From the NCBI RefSeq assembly GCF_963676485.1, contig NZ_OY781114.1, forward strand, positions 1,820,501 through 1,884,500: 64,000 nt of DNA, in the 5' to 3' direction. Positions 26,353 through 34,526 of the stretch are shown one piece after another. The notes beneath the pieces were generated by a model. The model ran no database searches and was not told where the DNA came from. It saw only the letters and a program-made list of their open reading frames with translations. Position 1 is the first letter of the stretch, and each line of letters begins with the position of its first letter. This DNA is from an uncultured Cohaesibacter sp. Lineage in GTDB: Bacteria; Pseudomonadota; Alphaproteobacteria; Rhizobiales; Cohaesibacteraceae. Made by a program: the position numbers and the translations under genes.

Positions 26353-27843
26353 CTAGCTGGTAGCCAGTTCCATGACTGACACATCATTTGCATTTGCGCG
26401 ATCCAGGATTCCGGCCTGTTTGCCTTCAGCCATTACCAGGATCCGGTTTGAAACACCCAACACTTCCTCAAGATCGGAGCTGACAACAATCACGCAGATC
26501 CCTTTTTCCGACAGCTCGACAATGATGTCATAGATGGACGAACGGGCGCCCACATCAATCCCGCGGGTCGGCTCATCCAGAACAACCACCTTGGGGTCTG
26601 TTGCCAACCATTTGGCCAAAACCACTTTTTGCTGGTTACCACCAGACATCTCGTCGGCATTCTGGTGCCCTTGCCCCTTCACACCAAAGCGAGCAATGTT
26701 TTCTGCGGCAAAGCTGTCCAGCGCCTTCTTGCTTACCCATTTTTTCGGGGCGACGGCCTTCATGTTGGCATAGCCGATATTTTCAGAGATGCTGTGCTCA
26801 AGCACCAACCCCTGCAGTTTGCGATCTTCAGGCACGAGAACGATACCATTGCGGATGGATTGTTGCGGGCTGCGCGGCGTAACATCCTTGCCATCAAGAT
26901 AAACCCGCCCTGACGAAATCGGATCTGCGCCAGTGATGGCGCGAACCAGCTCGGAGCGCCCAGCTCCGACCAGTCCGGCAATGCCGAACACCTCGCCCTT
27001 ATGAACCTTGAAACTGACATCATGAAAAGCACCCTGAGCTGATGTCAGGTCCTTCACCTCAAGGGTCACGTCATCACCAACAGGCGGAAAACTCGGGAAC
27101 ATGCGCCCAAGCTCGCGTCCCACCATGCTTTCAACAATGGTGCGCACGGGCACATCGCCCTTGTCGAATTCCCGCACCTTGGAGCCGTCGCGCATGACCA
27201 CGATACGATCAGCGATACGCCGGATTTCTTCCAGGCGGTGCGAAATATAGATGATACCGACGCCATCGGCCCGCAGGCGATCAATCTGCTTGAACAGCAG
27301 TTCCGTCTCGGCGTCGCCAAGCGCTGCGGTCGGTTCATCAAGAATAAGCAATTTTGCATTGAGGGTAAGCGCCTTGGCGATTTCTACCAGCTGCTGATTG
27401 GCGGTAGAAAGACCCTCGACCTTGCGGTTCGCAGGCAGATCAAGCCCCAGCCGTTCCAGCTGTTCCTGTGCCTTGCGCTCCATGGCCTTGCGATCAACCT
27501 GACCGTGGGATTTGGGCCAGCGCCCAACGAATACATTCTCTGCAATCGTAAGATGGGGAAGCAATCTTAGCTCCTGATGGATCAGGCCCAAACCTGAATC
27601 GATTGCCTCGCGAGGGTTGGCGGGCGCGTAATCCGCGCCTCGCCATGTCATTGAGCCCGAACTTGGCCGGATTGTACCGCAAATGATGTTGGATACCGTT
27701 GACTTACCGGCTCCGTTTTCACCCAGCAGGGCAACCACTTCTCCTTCATGAATATCAAGATCGATGCCATGAAGAATCTGCAGCGGTCCATAACTCTTCT
27801 TGATTTGACGAAGAGAAAGAATTGGAGATTTGACCTCAGCCAT
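26353..27843 (-). CDS. Sugar ABC transporter ATPase, RbsA type
   Basis: Energy subunit (496 residues) with two ABC domains. First domain: Walker A GENGAGKS (41-48), Walker B LLILDEPTAAL, signature region TANQQLVEIAKAL. Second domain: degenerate Walker A GLVGAGRSE, signature SGGNQQKVVLAKWL, Walker B VVLDEPTRGIDVG. The degenerate second P-loop is normal for the ribose/xylose transporter class. It works with the RbsC-like permease and RbsB-like binding protein encoded upstream in the same operon. Confidence 0.94.
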   Translation of the reverse strand: MAEVKSPILSLRQIKKSYGPLQILHGIDLDIHEGEVVALLGENGAGKSTVSNIICGTIRPSSGSMTWRGADYAPANPREAIDSGLGLIHQELRLLPHLTIAENVFVGRWPKSHGQVDRKAMERKAQEQLERLGLDLPANRKVEGLSTANQQLVEIAKALTLNAKLLILDEPTAALGDAETELLFKQIDRLRADGVGIIYISHRLEEIRRIADRIVVMRDGSKVREFDKGDVPVRTIVESMVGRELGRMFPSFPPVGDDVTLEVKDLTSAQGAFHDVSFKVHKGEVFGIAGLVGAGRSELVRAITGADPISSGRVYLDGKDVTPRSPQQSIRNGIVLVPEDRKLQGLVLEHSISENIGYANMKAVAPKKWVSKKALDSFAAENIARFGVKGQGHQNADEMSGGNQQKVVLAKWLATDPKVVVLDEPTRGIDVGARSSIYDIIVELSEKGICVIVVSSDLEEVLGVSNRILVMAEGKQAGILDRANANDVSVMELATS

Positions 27844-27895
27844 TTCGGGCCCTCCCTTATCCAGCCATTATCGAACAATCAGACGTCAGGTCCGA

Positions 27896-28831
27896 TCAAG
27901 GATGATTTTCGATGAACGGGCCAACATTGTCCTTTGTGGTCAGGGTCGCTGGCAGCAACTGCAGTTTCGGAACCTCTTCGCCTGCAACAAGCTTGATGGC
28001 GCTATCCACGGCCAGACGACCGAAATACTGGGTACGCTGGGTGCTGGTTGCATCGAAGACGCCATCCTGCAGAGCCTTAAGAGCCGCGGTGTCACCATCA
28101 AAGCCGAAGACGAAGATGTGCTGCGGCAGGTTGGCAACCTTTACGGCCTGAGCTGCACCAAGTGCCAAAGCGTCTGCCTGACCCCAAACGATGGTTGCGT
28201 CTGGATGCGCCTGCAGCATGTTCTGGGTGATCTGGAATCCTTCGTCCTGTGACCACATCTGGCTATATTGCTCGGATGCGATGGAAATGTCCGGATACGC
28301 TTTCATGGCTTCCATACAGCCTTTGGTGCGATCCACTTCAGGGGTGGTGCCTTTCTGACCATGCACGATCAGCATGGTGCCTTTTCCGCCCACCTGTTCG
28401 AATGCATAGTTGCAGATTTCCTTGGCAGAAGCGACGGAGTCGGATGCGATGAAAGTATCGCCTGGCGCGCCTTCCGGATTACGGTCAATGTTGATGACAG
28501 GAACACCCTGAGCGTGGGCAAGGCGGGTTGGCACTGCCGCTGCGGCAGCACCTGCGGGGACATAAATCAAGGCCTGAATACCCTGCGTCAGCAGATCCTG
28601 AACCTGGCTGACCTGCGTTGCGCTATCGCCTTTGGCATCTACGATGATGAGATCGAGACCTTTTTCCTTGGAATAGGCTTCAACCGACATTTTGATCTGA
28701 TTAAAGAAGTTGGCCTGAAGGTTGGCGACTGCGAGGCCAAGCTTGTGAAGTTCGGCTGCAGAGCTGCTCACAGGTGTCAGTGCGGTTGCCAGAACAGCTG
28801 CTGCGGCAAACAGTGAATGTTTGAGTTTCAT
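27896..28831 (-). CDS. Periplasmic sugar-binding protein, RbsB type
   Basis: Substrate-binding protein (311 residues) of the ribose-type ABC importer. Signal peptide MKLKHSLFAAAAVLATALTP to about residue 26; the mature part has the type I fold pattern: QIKMSVEAYSKEKGLDLIIVDA, DLLTQGIQALIYVPAG, VPVINIDRNPEG, KGTMLIVHGQKG, TIVWGQADALALGA, VFGFDGD. The GGAGGAG box gives strong translation. The ligand is not identifiable by eye; family relatives bind ribose, galactose, polyols or autoinducer-2. It lies between permease and ATPase genes, after two intercistronic hairpins. Confidence 0.93.
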   Translation of the reverse strand: MKLKHSLFAAAAVLATALTPVSSSAAELHKLGLAVANLQANFFNQIKMSVEAYSKEKGLDLIIVDAKGDSATQVSQVQDLLTQGIQALIYVPAGAAAAAVPTRLAHAQGVPVINIDRNPEGAPGDTFIASDSVASAKEICNYAFEQVGGKGTMLIVHGQKGTTPEVDRTKGCMEAMKAYPDISIASEQYSQMWSQDEGFQITQNMLQAHPDATIVWGQADALALGAAQAVKVANLPQHIFVFGFDGDTAALKALQDGVFDATSTQRTQYFGRLAVDSAIKLVAGEEVPKLQLLPATLTTKDNVGPFIENHP

Positions 28832-28855
28832 TTGATATTTCTCCTCCGTTAAGAC

Positions 28856-28887
28856 CCAGACATTGCCTCCAACAACAGTATGTCTGG
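28856..28887 (-). other. Intercistronic hairpin before the binding-protein gene
   Basis: Perfect 8-bp dyad CCAGACAT / ATGTCTGG with a 16-base loop. With the next hairpin it fills the gap between the permease and binding-protein genes; no T-run follows, so it more likely stabilises the downstream mRNA. Confidence 0.5.
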
Positions 28888-28909
28888 CATTTTCCGGCTT
28901 GCACCGGTT

Positions 28910-28932
28910 GGTGGTGGCCCGTGCTCACCACC
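28910..28932 (-). other. Second intercistronic hairpin after the permease gene
   Basis: Perfect 7-bp dyad GGTGGTG / CACCACC with a nine-base loop, 24 bases after the permease stop on the minus strand. Confidence 0.5.
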
Positions 28933-28955
28933 GTCTTTGGCACAATGCCAAAATC

Positions 28956-29936
28956 CTATCCCTTCTTTTTCTTGAGCACTTCGGCAGCCACTGCCAAAGC
29001 GATCACGACCCCGATAACCACCTGCTGCGTGAAGGGAGAGACCCCCAGCAGATTGAGGCCATTGCGCAAGACGCCGATCACCAACACCCCGATCACCGTT
29101 CCGGCAATGCCGCCGGTGCCACCGCTAAGGCTGGCGCCGCCGATAACCACGGCAGCAATCGTGTCCAGTTCGTAGGAAATACCGGAACTTGGCTGAACCG
29201 AATCGAGCCTTGCGGCCAAAACGATGCCTGCGAGCCCGGAAAGAACCGCCGAGGTGACATAAACAAGGATGGTGGACAGCCGAACATTGATGCCGGCCAG
29301 ACGCGCGACTTCCTGATTGCCACCGATTGCATAGAGGCAGCGGCCGCCCGTGGTGTTGCGCAAGAAGATCCATCCGGCAGCAAAGACAACCAGCATCAAC
29401 CCGACTGTCACGGTCAGGAAACCGCCGTGACGAATGATCGCAAGCAGATTGAACCAGCCCGGAAACCCGACAATCTGCTGACCATCGGTGATCATATTGG
29501 CCAAGCCGCGCGCAACAGACATCATTGCAAGAGTGGAAATAAAGGCAGGCACGCTGAATTCCGTAATCAGCAATCCGGTCACCGCTCCGGCAACTGCCGA
29601 GGCAAACAGGGCAACCACGATCGCAAGCGGCAGTGCCATGCCCACTTCATTGGACAGATAGCCCATGACCATCATGGAAAGAGCCAGGATCGAGCCAACG
29701 GACAGGTCAATGCCGCCAATAAGGATGACAAAGGTCATGCCTACGGCCATGATTCCGAGCACTGTGATCTGGTCGAGCACATTCAAAAGATTGCGTGCGG
29801 TGAAGAAGGAATCTGTCGCGAAGCTGAGAAAGGCACAAAGCAACAGAAGTCCGATAAGAGGTCCAGTTGCCCCACCAAAAGAAAACAGGCTTGAGACAGA
29901 CGGTGAGGATGAGCGCCCCCGTGCTACTGAAATCAT
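28956..29936 (-). CDS. Sugar ABC transporter permease, RbsC type
   Basis: Integral membrane permease (326 residues) with eight to ten hydrophobic segments. The family motif MTFVILIGGIDLSVGSILAL and the later GLAGIVLAARLDS, TIAAVVIGGASLSGGTG and LRNGLNLLGV segments identify the RbsC/XylH class (BPD_transp_2). The start at 29936 (MISVARG) is chosen for the GGGAGGA box ten bases upstream; the open frame runs further up to 30041 without family support. It is the first gene of the minus-strand operon and is transcribed from the promoter at 29994-30022. Confidence 0.92.
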   Translation of the reverse strand: MISVARGRSSSPSVSSLFSFGGATGPLIGLLLLCAFLSFATDSFFTARNLLNVLDQITVLGIMAVGMTFVILIGGIDLSVGSILALSMMVMGYLSNEVGMALPLAIVVALFASAVAGAVTGLLITEFSVPAFISTLAMMSVARGLANMITDGQQIVGFPGWFNLLAIIRHGGFLTVTVGLMLVVFAAGWIFLRNTTGGRCLYAIGGNQEVARLAGINVRLSTILVYVTSAVLSGLAGIVLAARLDSVQPSSGISYELDTIAAVVIGGASLSGGTGGIAGTVIGVLVIGVLRNGLNLLGVSPFTQQVVIGVVIALAVAAEVLKKKKG

Positions 29937-29993
29937 GACAGCAATTCCTCCCATTTCCTTAAAACTGCATAAATATTCAGTGTTGATAATAAT

Positions 29994-30022
29994 TTCATAT
30001 CTGAACTTGAATTCAATGTCAA
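29994..30022 (-). promoter_or_regulatory. Promoter of the importer operon with palindrome in the spacer
   Basis: On the minus strand a perfect TTGACA (30017-30022) and TATGAA (29994-29999) with a 17-base spacer. The spacer contains the perfect 10-bp palindrome TTGAATTCAA (30007-30016), a candidate operator for the SorC-family regulator encoded in the divergent operon. Confidence 0.6.
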
Positions 30023-30096
30023 TGAAAATTGCGTGAAACACAAGCAGAAATGGTTATTTGGTCTAAAGTTTAGCACAATCATCCCAAACAAAATTC

Positions 30097-30125
30097 TTGA
30101 CACCCTATATGAAATGCATTTTAAT
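30097..30125 (+). promoter_or_regulatory. Promoter of the transketolase-kinase operon
   Basis: Perfect TTGACA (30097-30102), 17-base spacer and TTTAAT (30120-30125), about 33 bases before the first start codon. The palindrome AAATGCATTT (30112-30121) overlaps the -10 side and is another candidate operator half. Confidence 0.6.
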
Positions 30126-30157
30126 TTATTATAGAATATTTATTCAGGGAGCCAATC

Positions 30158-30979
30158 ATGGATATCTTAGAACTGAAAAAGATGGCCAATGACATTCGCC
30201 AGAGAGATCTGCGGGCTGTCTTTGAAGCGGGCGCGGGGCATATCGGCGGTGAAATGTCGGTAACGGATCTCCTCACAGCTCTCTATTTCCGCATTCTGAA
30301 TGTGGATCCAAAGAACCCGATGGACCCCAAACGGGACCGATTCATTCTCAGCAAGGGCCATGCGGCGCTTGCCCTCTATGTCACGCTCTCCAAACGGGGA
30401 TTCATTGATCCAGAAGAGATTTCCACTTTCCTGAAGCCGCATTCCCGTCTCAACGGCCACCCCAACCGAAACAAGGTGCCCGGCGTTGAAACCAACACCG
30501 GCCCCTTGGGGCATGGTTTACCGATCGCAGTGGGCATGGCAAAAGCCGCCAAGATCAGCGGCGATACATGGCGCACGGTGGTGATCACAGGCGATGGTGA
30601 AATGCAGGAAGGCAGCAACTGGGAAGCCATCATGGCTGCAGCTCAGTTCGGGCTGGACAATCTCACGCTGATCATCGACCACAACCGCCTGCAACAGGGC
30701 GCAAGACTGGCAGACACCAACAATATTGCCCCTCTCCCTCCCAAGCTTGAAGCCTTTGGCTGGGCTGTTGAAGAGATCAACGGCAACGATATGGAAGAAA
30801 TCTGCGACGCGCTTGACGCCAGCAAGGTGGTTCCGGGCAAACCGAGATGCATCGTGGCACACACCAACAAAGGACATGGTATTTCCTTCATGTCCGACAA
30901 TGTGGCCTGGCATCACAAGGTTCCTGACGCAGAGCAATATAAACAGGCCATGGCCGAGCTGGAGGAGACCGTATCATGA
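30158..30979 (+). CDS. Transketolase, N-terminal subunit
   Basis: 273-residue thiamine-diphosphate subunit of a two-gene transketolase. Seen: GHIGGEMS, the catalytic histidine loop SKGHAALALY, GPLGHGLPIAVGMAKA, and the ThDP/Mg motif GDGEMQEG...IIDHNRLQQG. It lacks the pyrimidine-binding and C-terminal domains, which are supplied by the next gene; the two overlap by four bases (ATGA), implying coupled translation. CAGGGAG precedes the ATG. Two-subunit transketolases next to a sugar kinase often serve a dedicated catabolic route rather than the pentose phosphate cycle. Confidence 0.93.
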   Translation: MDILELKKMANDIRQRDLRAVFEAGAGHIGGEMSVTDLLTALYFRILNVDPKNPMDPKRDRFILSKGHAALALYVTLSKRGFIDPEEISTFLKPHSRLNGHPNRNKVPGVETNTGPLGHGLPIAVGMAKAAKISGDTWRTVVITGDGEMQEGSNWEAIMAAAQFGLDNLTLIIDHNRLQQGARLADTNNIAPLPPKLEAFGWAVEEINGNDMEEICDALDASKVVPGKPRCIVAHTNKGHGISFMSDNVAWHHKVPDAEQYKQAMAELEETVS

Positions 30980-31935
30980 GCAATTTGTCAGAAGCAAAAC
31001 TCCACGACTGCCGGGATGCGTTTACCCAAACCCTTGAAAGCATGGCCCAGACCAATCAGGAGATTGTGGCCGTTTGCAACGATTCGGTTGGCTCTTCCAA
31101 GCTGAATAGCTTCAAGGACAAATATCCGGACCGACTGATCAATGTCGGAATTGCCGAACAGAATATGATCGGCGTCGGAGCTGGTCTCGCCAACGGGGGC
31201 AAGGTTCCGTTCGTTTGCGGCGCAGCCTGCTTCCTGACCGGACGCGCTCTTGAGCAGATCAAGGCTGACGTGGCCTATTCCAACACCAATGTGAAGCTGG
31301 TTGGAATCAGCTCGGGCATGGCTTATGGCCCCCTTGGTCCGACCCATCATTCCACCGAGGATTTCGCATGGGTTCGCGCCATCCCCAATGTACCGATCGT
31401 CGCACCATGCGATTCAATCGAGACCGCAGCGGCGGTTGCCTATGCGGCTGAGCATACTGGACCGATCTTCCTGCGCCTATCGCGCGAAGGGGTGCCGGAT
31501 CTGTTGCCGGCAGACCACAAATTCGAACTCGGCAAGGCCGTAACCCTCAGGGAGGGCAGCGATATCACGCTGATTGCCAATGGCATCCTTTCGGTGCGCG
31601 CTTTGAAAGCTGCCGAATTGCTGGCTGCCGAAGGCATTTCCGCGCGTGTTCTCAACATGGCAACTGTTCGCCCGATTGACCGCGATGCCATCATTGCGGC
31701 AGCTGAGGAGACCGGCGCGATCCTGACATGTGAAGAGCATACCATCTTTGGTGGGTTGGGCAGTTCGGTTGCTGAGGTTGTTGTCGAGACGGTGCCTGTT
31801 CCAATGACACGGTTGGGCGTTCCCGGCATTTTTGTACCCACTGGTACCGCCAGCTTCCTGCTGGATGAATTCGGTATGGCGCCAGAAGGGCTTGCGGCAA
31901 GCGCCAAAGAGCTTATTAAAAAGAAAAAAGCCTGA
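30976..31935 (+). CDS. Transketolase, C-terminal subunit
   Basis: 319-residue subunit with the pyrimidine-binding domain (about 10-175) and the transketolase C domain (about 190-315). The catalytic glutamate is in GIAEQNMIGVGAGLA; GPTHHSTEDFAW and LRLSREGVPDL follow; CEEHTIFGGLGSSVAEV and FGMAPEGLAASAKELI mark the C domain. Together with the preceding subunit it transfers two-carbon units between a ketose phosphate and an aldose phosphate. The kinase gene downstream suggests its donor is the phosphorylated ketose of this pathway. Confidence 0.93.
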   Translation: MSNLSEAKLHDCRDAFTQTLESMAQTNQEIVAVCNDSVGSSKLNSFKDKYPDRLINVGIAEQNMIGVGAGLANGGKVPFVCGAACFLTGRALEQIKADVAYSNTNVKLVGISSGMAYGPLGPTHHSTEDFAWVRAIPNVPIVAPCDSIETAAAVAYAAEHTGPIFLRLSREGVPDLLPADHKFELGKAVTLREGSDITLIANGILSVRALKAAELLAAEGISARVLNMATVRPIDRDAIIAAAEETGAILTCEEHTIFGGLGSSVAEVVVETVPVPMTRLGVPGIFVPTGTASFLLDEFGMAPEGLAASAKELIKKKKA

Positions 31936-32015
31936 GTTTCCCTCAAGGGACCATGGCTCAAAGGACAGACCCTGCGCGGGAGGAGAACCGGGCAGCAGGG
32001 TCCGAGGAGGACGCA

Positions 32016-33479
32016 ATGCAACGGGCAATATTGGCCATTGACGAAGGCACGACAAACAGCAAGGCGATTCTGGTTTCCAAAACCGGAGACATTCTTGCAA
32101 GGGGCTCGTGTCCCGTGCCCATCAACCATCCCCAGTCCGGTTGGGTGGAGCAGGATGCCGAGACCATCTGGAACAGCACCCTCAAGGCCATTGCCGCCTG
32201 TCTTGCGGCAGGTCCGGACATCATGCTGGAGGCCATTGGCATATCCAACCAGCGCGAGTCGGTTCTTGCATGGGACCGGACAACCGGCAAGGCGCTGGGT
32301 CCGGTCGTCACCTGGCAGTGCCGCCGCACCTCGGAAGCGTGCGAACGTCTGAAAGCAGCCGGTCAGGAAGACGAAGTCATCAGACGCACCGGCCTGCCGC
32401 TCGATCCTCTCTTTCCGGCCACCAAAGTGCGCTGGCTGCTGGATAATTGCGGCAAGGACAAAGCGCCTGAAGATATTTGTATCGGCACGGTCGATTCCTG
32501 GCTGATCTGGAATTTCTCCGGTGGAACCCAGCATTTATGCGACGCATCCAACGCCGCCAGAACGCAGCTTTTCAATATTTCCCAAACCTGCTGGGACGAT
32601 ACCCTGTGCGCGCTCTTCGGCGTACCCAAGGCCGTGTTACCCGAGGTGAAGGATTCCTCCCACATTTTCACCCATACAACCGGTGTGCCCGGCTTACCCG
32701 ATGGCATTCCGGTCGCCTCTGCCATTGGCGACTCGCATGCTGCGCTCTTCGGCCATGGCGCTTATGGGTTGGGCGATGGCAAGGTAACCTTTGGCACCGG
32801 CTCGTCGGTGATGACCACCATGCCGGAATTCGTCGTGCCGCCACGAGGCGTGACCACCACCATCGCATGGTCTTGCAACGGCAAGCCGACTTATGCCTTT
32901 GAAGGCAATATTCTGGTGAGCGCATCCATTCTGCCCTGGACGGCGGAGCTTCTGGGGCAGAAGGATGTCACCGAACTGCTTGATCTGGCCCAGACTGTTG
33001 AGGATACGCAAGGCGTTGTGCTGGTGCCGGCCCATGTGGGGCTCGGTGCGCCGCACTGGAATTCCACGGCGCGAGGCCTGATGTGTGGTCTCTCCTTTGC
33101 CAGTGGCAAGGCCCATGTCGCACGCGCCGCCGCAGAGAGCATCGCTTTTCAGGTGCAGGATGTGTTCGAGATCATCCTTGCCAATTCGGGTCATGGCATC
33201 GGTAAGCTGTTTGTTGATGGTGGCCCGAGCCAAAATCCATTCCTCATGGGCATGGTTGCTGATTATATCGATCATTCTGTCATTCAGGGTGAAAGCACCG
33301 AGGCTTCGGCGCAAGGTGCAGCCTATCTGGCAGGCCTTGCGACAGGATTCTGGGCCGACCTGGATGCCATTAGCGCTCTTGGTCAGCATGGGCAGGAAAT
33401 TCAGCCAACAATAGCAAGTGACAGACGCAAGAAAGAGCTTTCCAAATGGCAAGTGGGCATTGAACGAACGCTTCTTTGA
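32016..33479 (+). CDS. FGGY-family carbohydrate kinase (glycerol-kinase-like)
   Basis: ATP-dependent kinase of 487 residues. Seen: phosphate-1 motif AIDEGTTNSKAIL, GISNQRESVLAWDRTTGKAL, CRRTSEACERL, TGLPLDPLFPATKVRWLLD, the second phosphate motif TFGTGSSVMT and the adenosine motif VDGGPSQNPFLMGMVADYI. Overall it resembles the glycerol kinase branch more than xylulokinase, but several substrate-loop residues differ and the gene context (importer, SDRs, transketolase) points to a ketose. The start at 32016 has GAGGAGG six bases upstream; an upstream in-frame ATG (31953) lacks family similarity. The stop overlaps a TTG but the regulator gene probably starts further on. Confidence 0.9.
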   Translation: MQRAILAIDEGTTNSKAILVSKTGDILARGSCPVPINHPQSGWVEQDAETIWNSTLKAIAACLAAGPDIMLEAIGISNQRESVLAWDRTTGKALGPVVTWQCRRTSEACERLKAAGQEDEVIRRTGLPLDPLFPATKVRWLLDNCGKDKAPEDICIGTVDSWLIWNFSGGTQHLCDASNAARTQLFNISQTCWDDTLCALFGVPKAVLPEVKDSSHIFTHTTGVPGLPDGIPVASAIGDSHAALFGHGAYGLGDGKVTFGTGSSVMTTMPEFVVPPRGVTTTIAWSCNGKPTYAFEGNILVSASILPWTAELLGQKDVTELLDLAQTVEDTQGVVLVPAHVGLGAPHWNSTARGLMCGLSFASGKAHVARAAAESIAFQVQDVFEIILANSGHGIGKLFVDGGPSQNPFLMGMVADYIDHSVIQGESTEASAQGAAYLAGLATGFWADLDAISALGQHGQEIQPTIASDRRKKELSKWQVGIERTLL

Positions 33480-33538
33480 ATCTGAAACCTTTCAGGATAG
33501 TATCGCGCGCGATCAACCCTGAATTGGAGGATGCCACT

Positions 33539-34507
33539 TTGGCAAGAGTAAACGAACTGCGGCTTATCGCTCGTGTGGCTCAGCTATACCATGTGGAAGG
33601 CCGCAGACAGGCAGACATAGCAAAGCATTTGCGCATTTCTCAGGCAACCATTTCACGATTGCTCAAGAAAGCACAGGAAGAGGAAATTGTAAGAACAACC
33701 ATCGTTGCTCCCTCCGGAACCTTTGTCGAACTGGAAGACGGGCTGCGCCAGAAATACGAGCTGTCTGAAGTCATCGTCGTGGAGGCGTCGGAGGATCGCC
33801 AAAGCACGATCATGGACAGGATCGGAGAATCGGCCGCCCATTTTCTGGAAGTATCCCTTCAAAAAGACGAGGTGATCGGGGTGTCCAGCTGGAGTGAGAC
33901 GATCCTGCGCATGGTGGACAATATCCACCCCATGCGTTCGGGCCTTGCCAAATATGTGGTGCAGACCCTGGGTGGTATGGGGGATCCGACAGTTCAGACA
34001 CATGCAACTCAGCTGACATCGCGTCTGGCGCGCCTCACTGGAGCCGAAGCGCGCTTGCTGACGGCCCCGGGGGTTGCCCAGTCTCGCGAAGCCAAGCTGG
34101 TGCTTCTGGGCGATCCCTATGTCAGGGAAACGATGGAATTGTTCAACAAGATCACGTTGGCGATCGTCGGGATCGGCGCCACGGAACCCTCATCCATGCT
34201 GGCTCGCAGCGGCAACACTTTCTCCCCCAACGAGTTGGCTGAGCTGACTGATGCCGGGGCCGTTGGCGATATGAGCCTGCGCTTCTTCGATCGCGACGGA
34301 AAGGTAATCAAGACCCCACTGGATGACCGCGTTATCGGCATGCCCCTAGAAGATCTGGCCAACGTGGACCGGGTCATCGCCCTTGCTGGAGGAGAGAGCA
34401 AAACCGAAGCCATTCACGGAGCCCTGAAGACCGGCTGTCTCGATGTTCTGATTACAGACAATTTCACGGCTTGCCGCCTTCTGGAGGAGACAGGCCCAAG
34501 CAGCTAG
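33539..34507 (+). CDS. SorC-family transcriptional regulator
   Basis: Probable local regulator of both divergent operons (322 residues). An N-terminal HTH (about residues 22-42, RQADIAKHLRISQATISRLL) is followed by a phosphosugar-binding domain of about 250 residues (GVSSWSETILRMVDNI, QTLGGMGD, GIGATEPSSML, RVIALAGGESKTEAI). The start is most likely TTG 33539: a GGAGG box lies eight bases upstream and the N-terminus ARVNELRLIARVAQLY then fits the family. A longer frame from TTG 33476 would overlap the kinase stop and has no box. Effectors of this family are usually phosphorylated sugars, fitting the kinase upstream. Confidence 0.88.
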   Translation: MARVNELRLIARVAQLYHVEGRRQADIAKHLRISQATISRLLKKAQEEEIVRTTIVAPSGTFVELEDGLRQKYELSEVIVVEASEDRQSTIMDRIGESAAHFLEVSLQKDEVIGVSSWSETILRMVDNIHPMRSGLAKYVVQTLGGMGDPTVQTHATQLTSRLARLTGAEARLLTAPGVAQSREAKLVLLGDPYVRETMELFNKITLAIVGIGATEPSSMLARSGNTFSPNELAELTDAGAVGDMSLRFFDRDGKVIKTPLDDRVIGMPLEDLANVDRVIALAGGESKTEAIHGALKTGCLDVLITDNFTACRLLEETGPSS

Positions 34508-34526
34508 AAAGCAATGGGAGAATGCA

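Noticed and set aside
28863-29894. Plus-strand open frame of about 340 codons across the permease gene
   Set aside because: Rich in His, Asn, Gln and Asp with no hydrophobic pattern; it is the complement of the membrane permease.
30042-30157. AI-2 (lsr-type) uptake system
   Set aside because: Importer, FGGY kinase and SorC regulator are shared, but the kinase resembles glycerol kinase rather than LsrK, there are no lsrF/lsrG homologues, and transketolase and SDR genes point to carbon catabolism.
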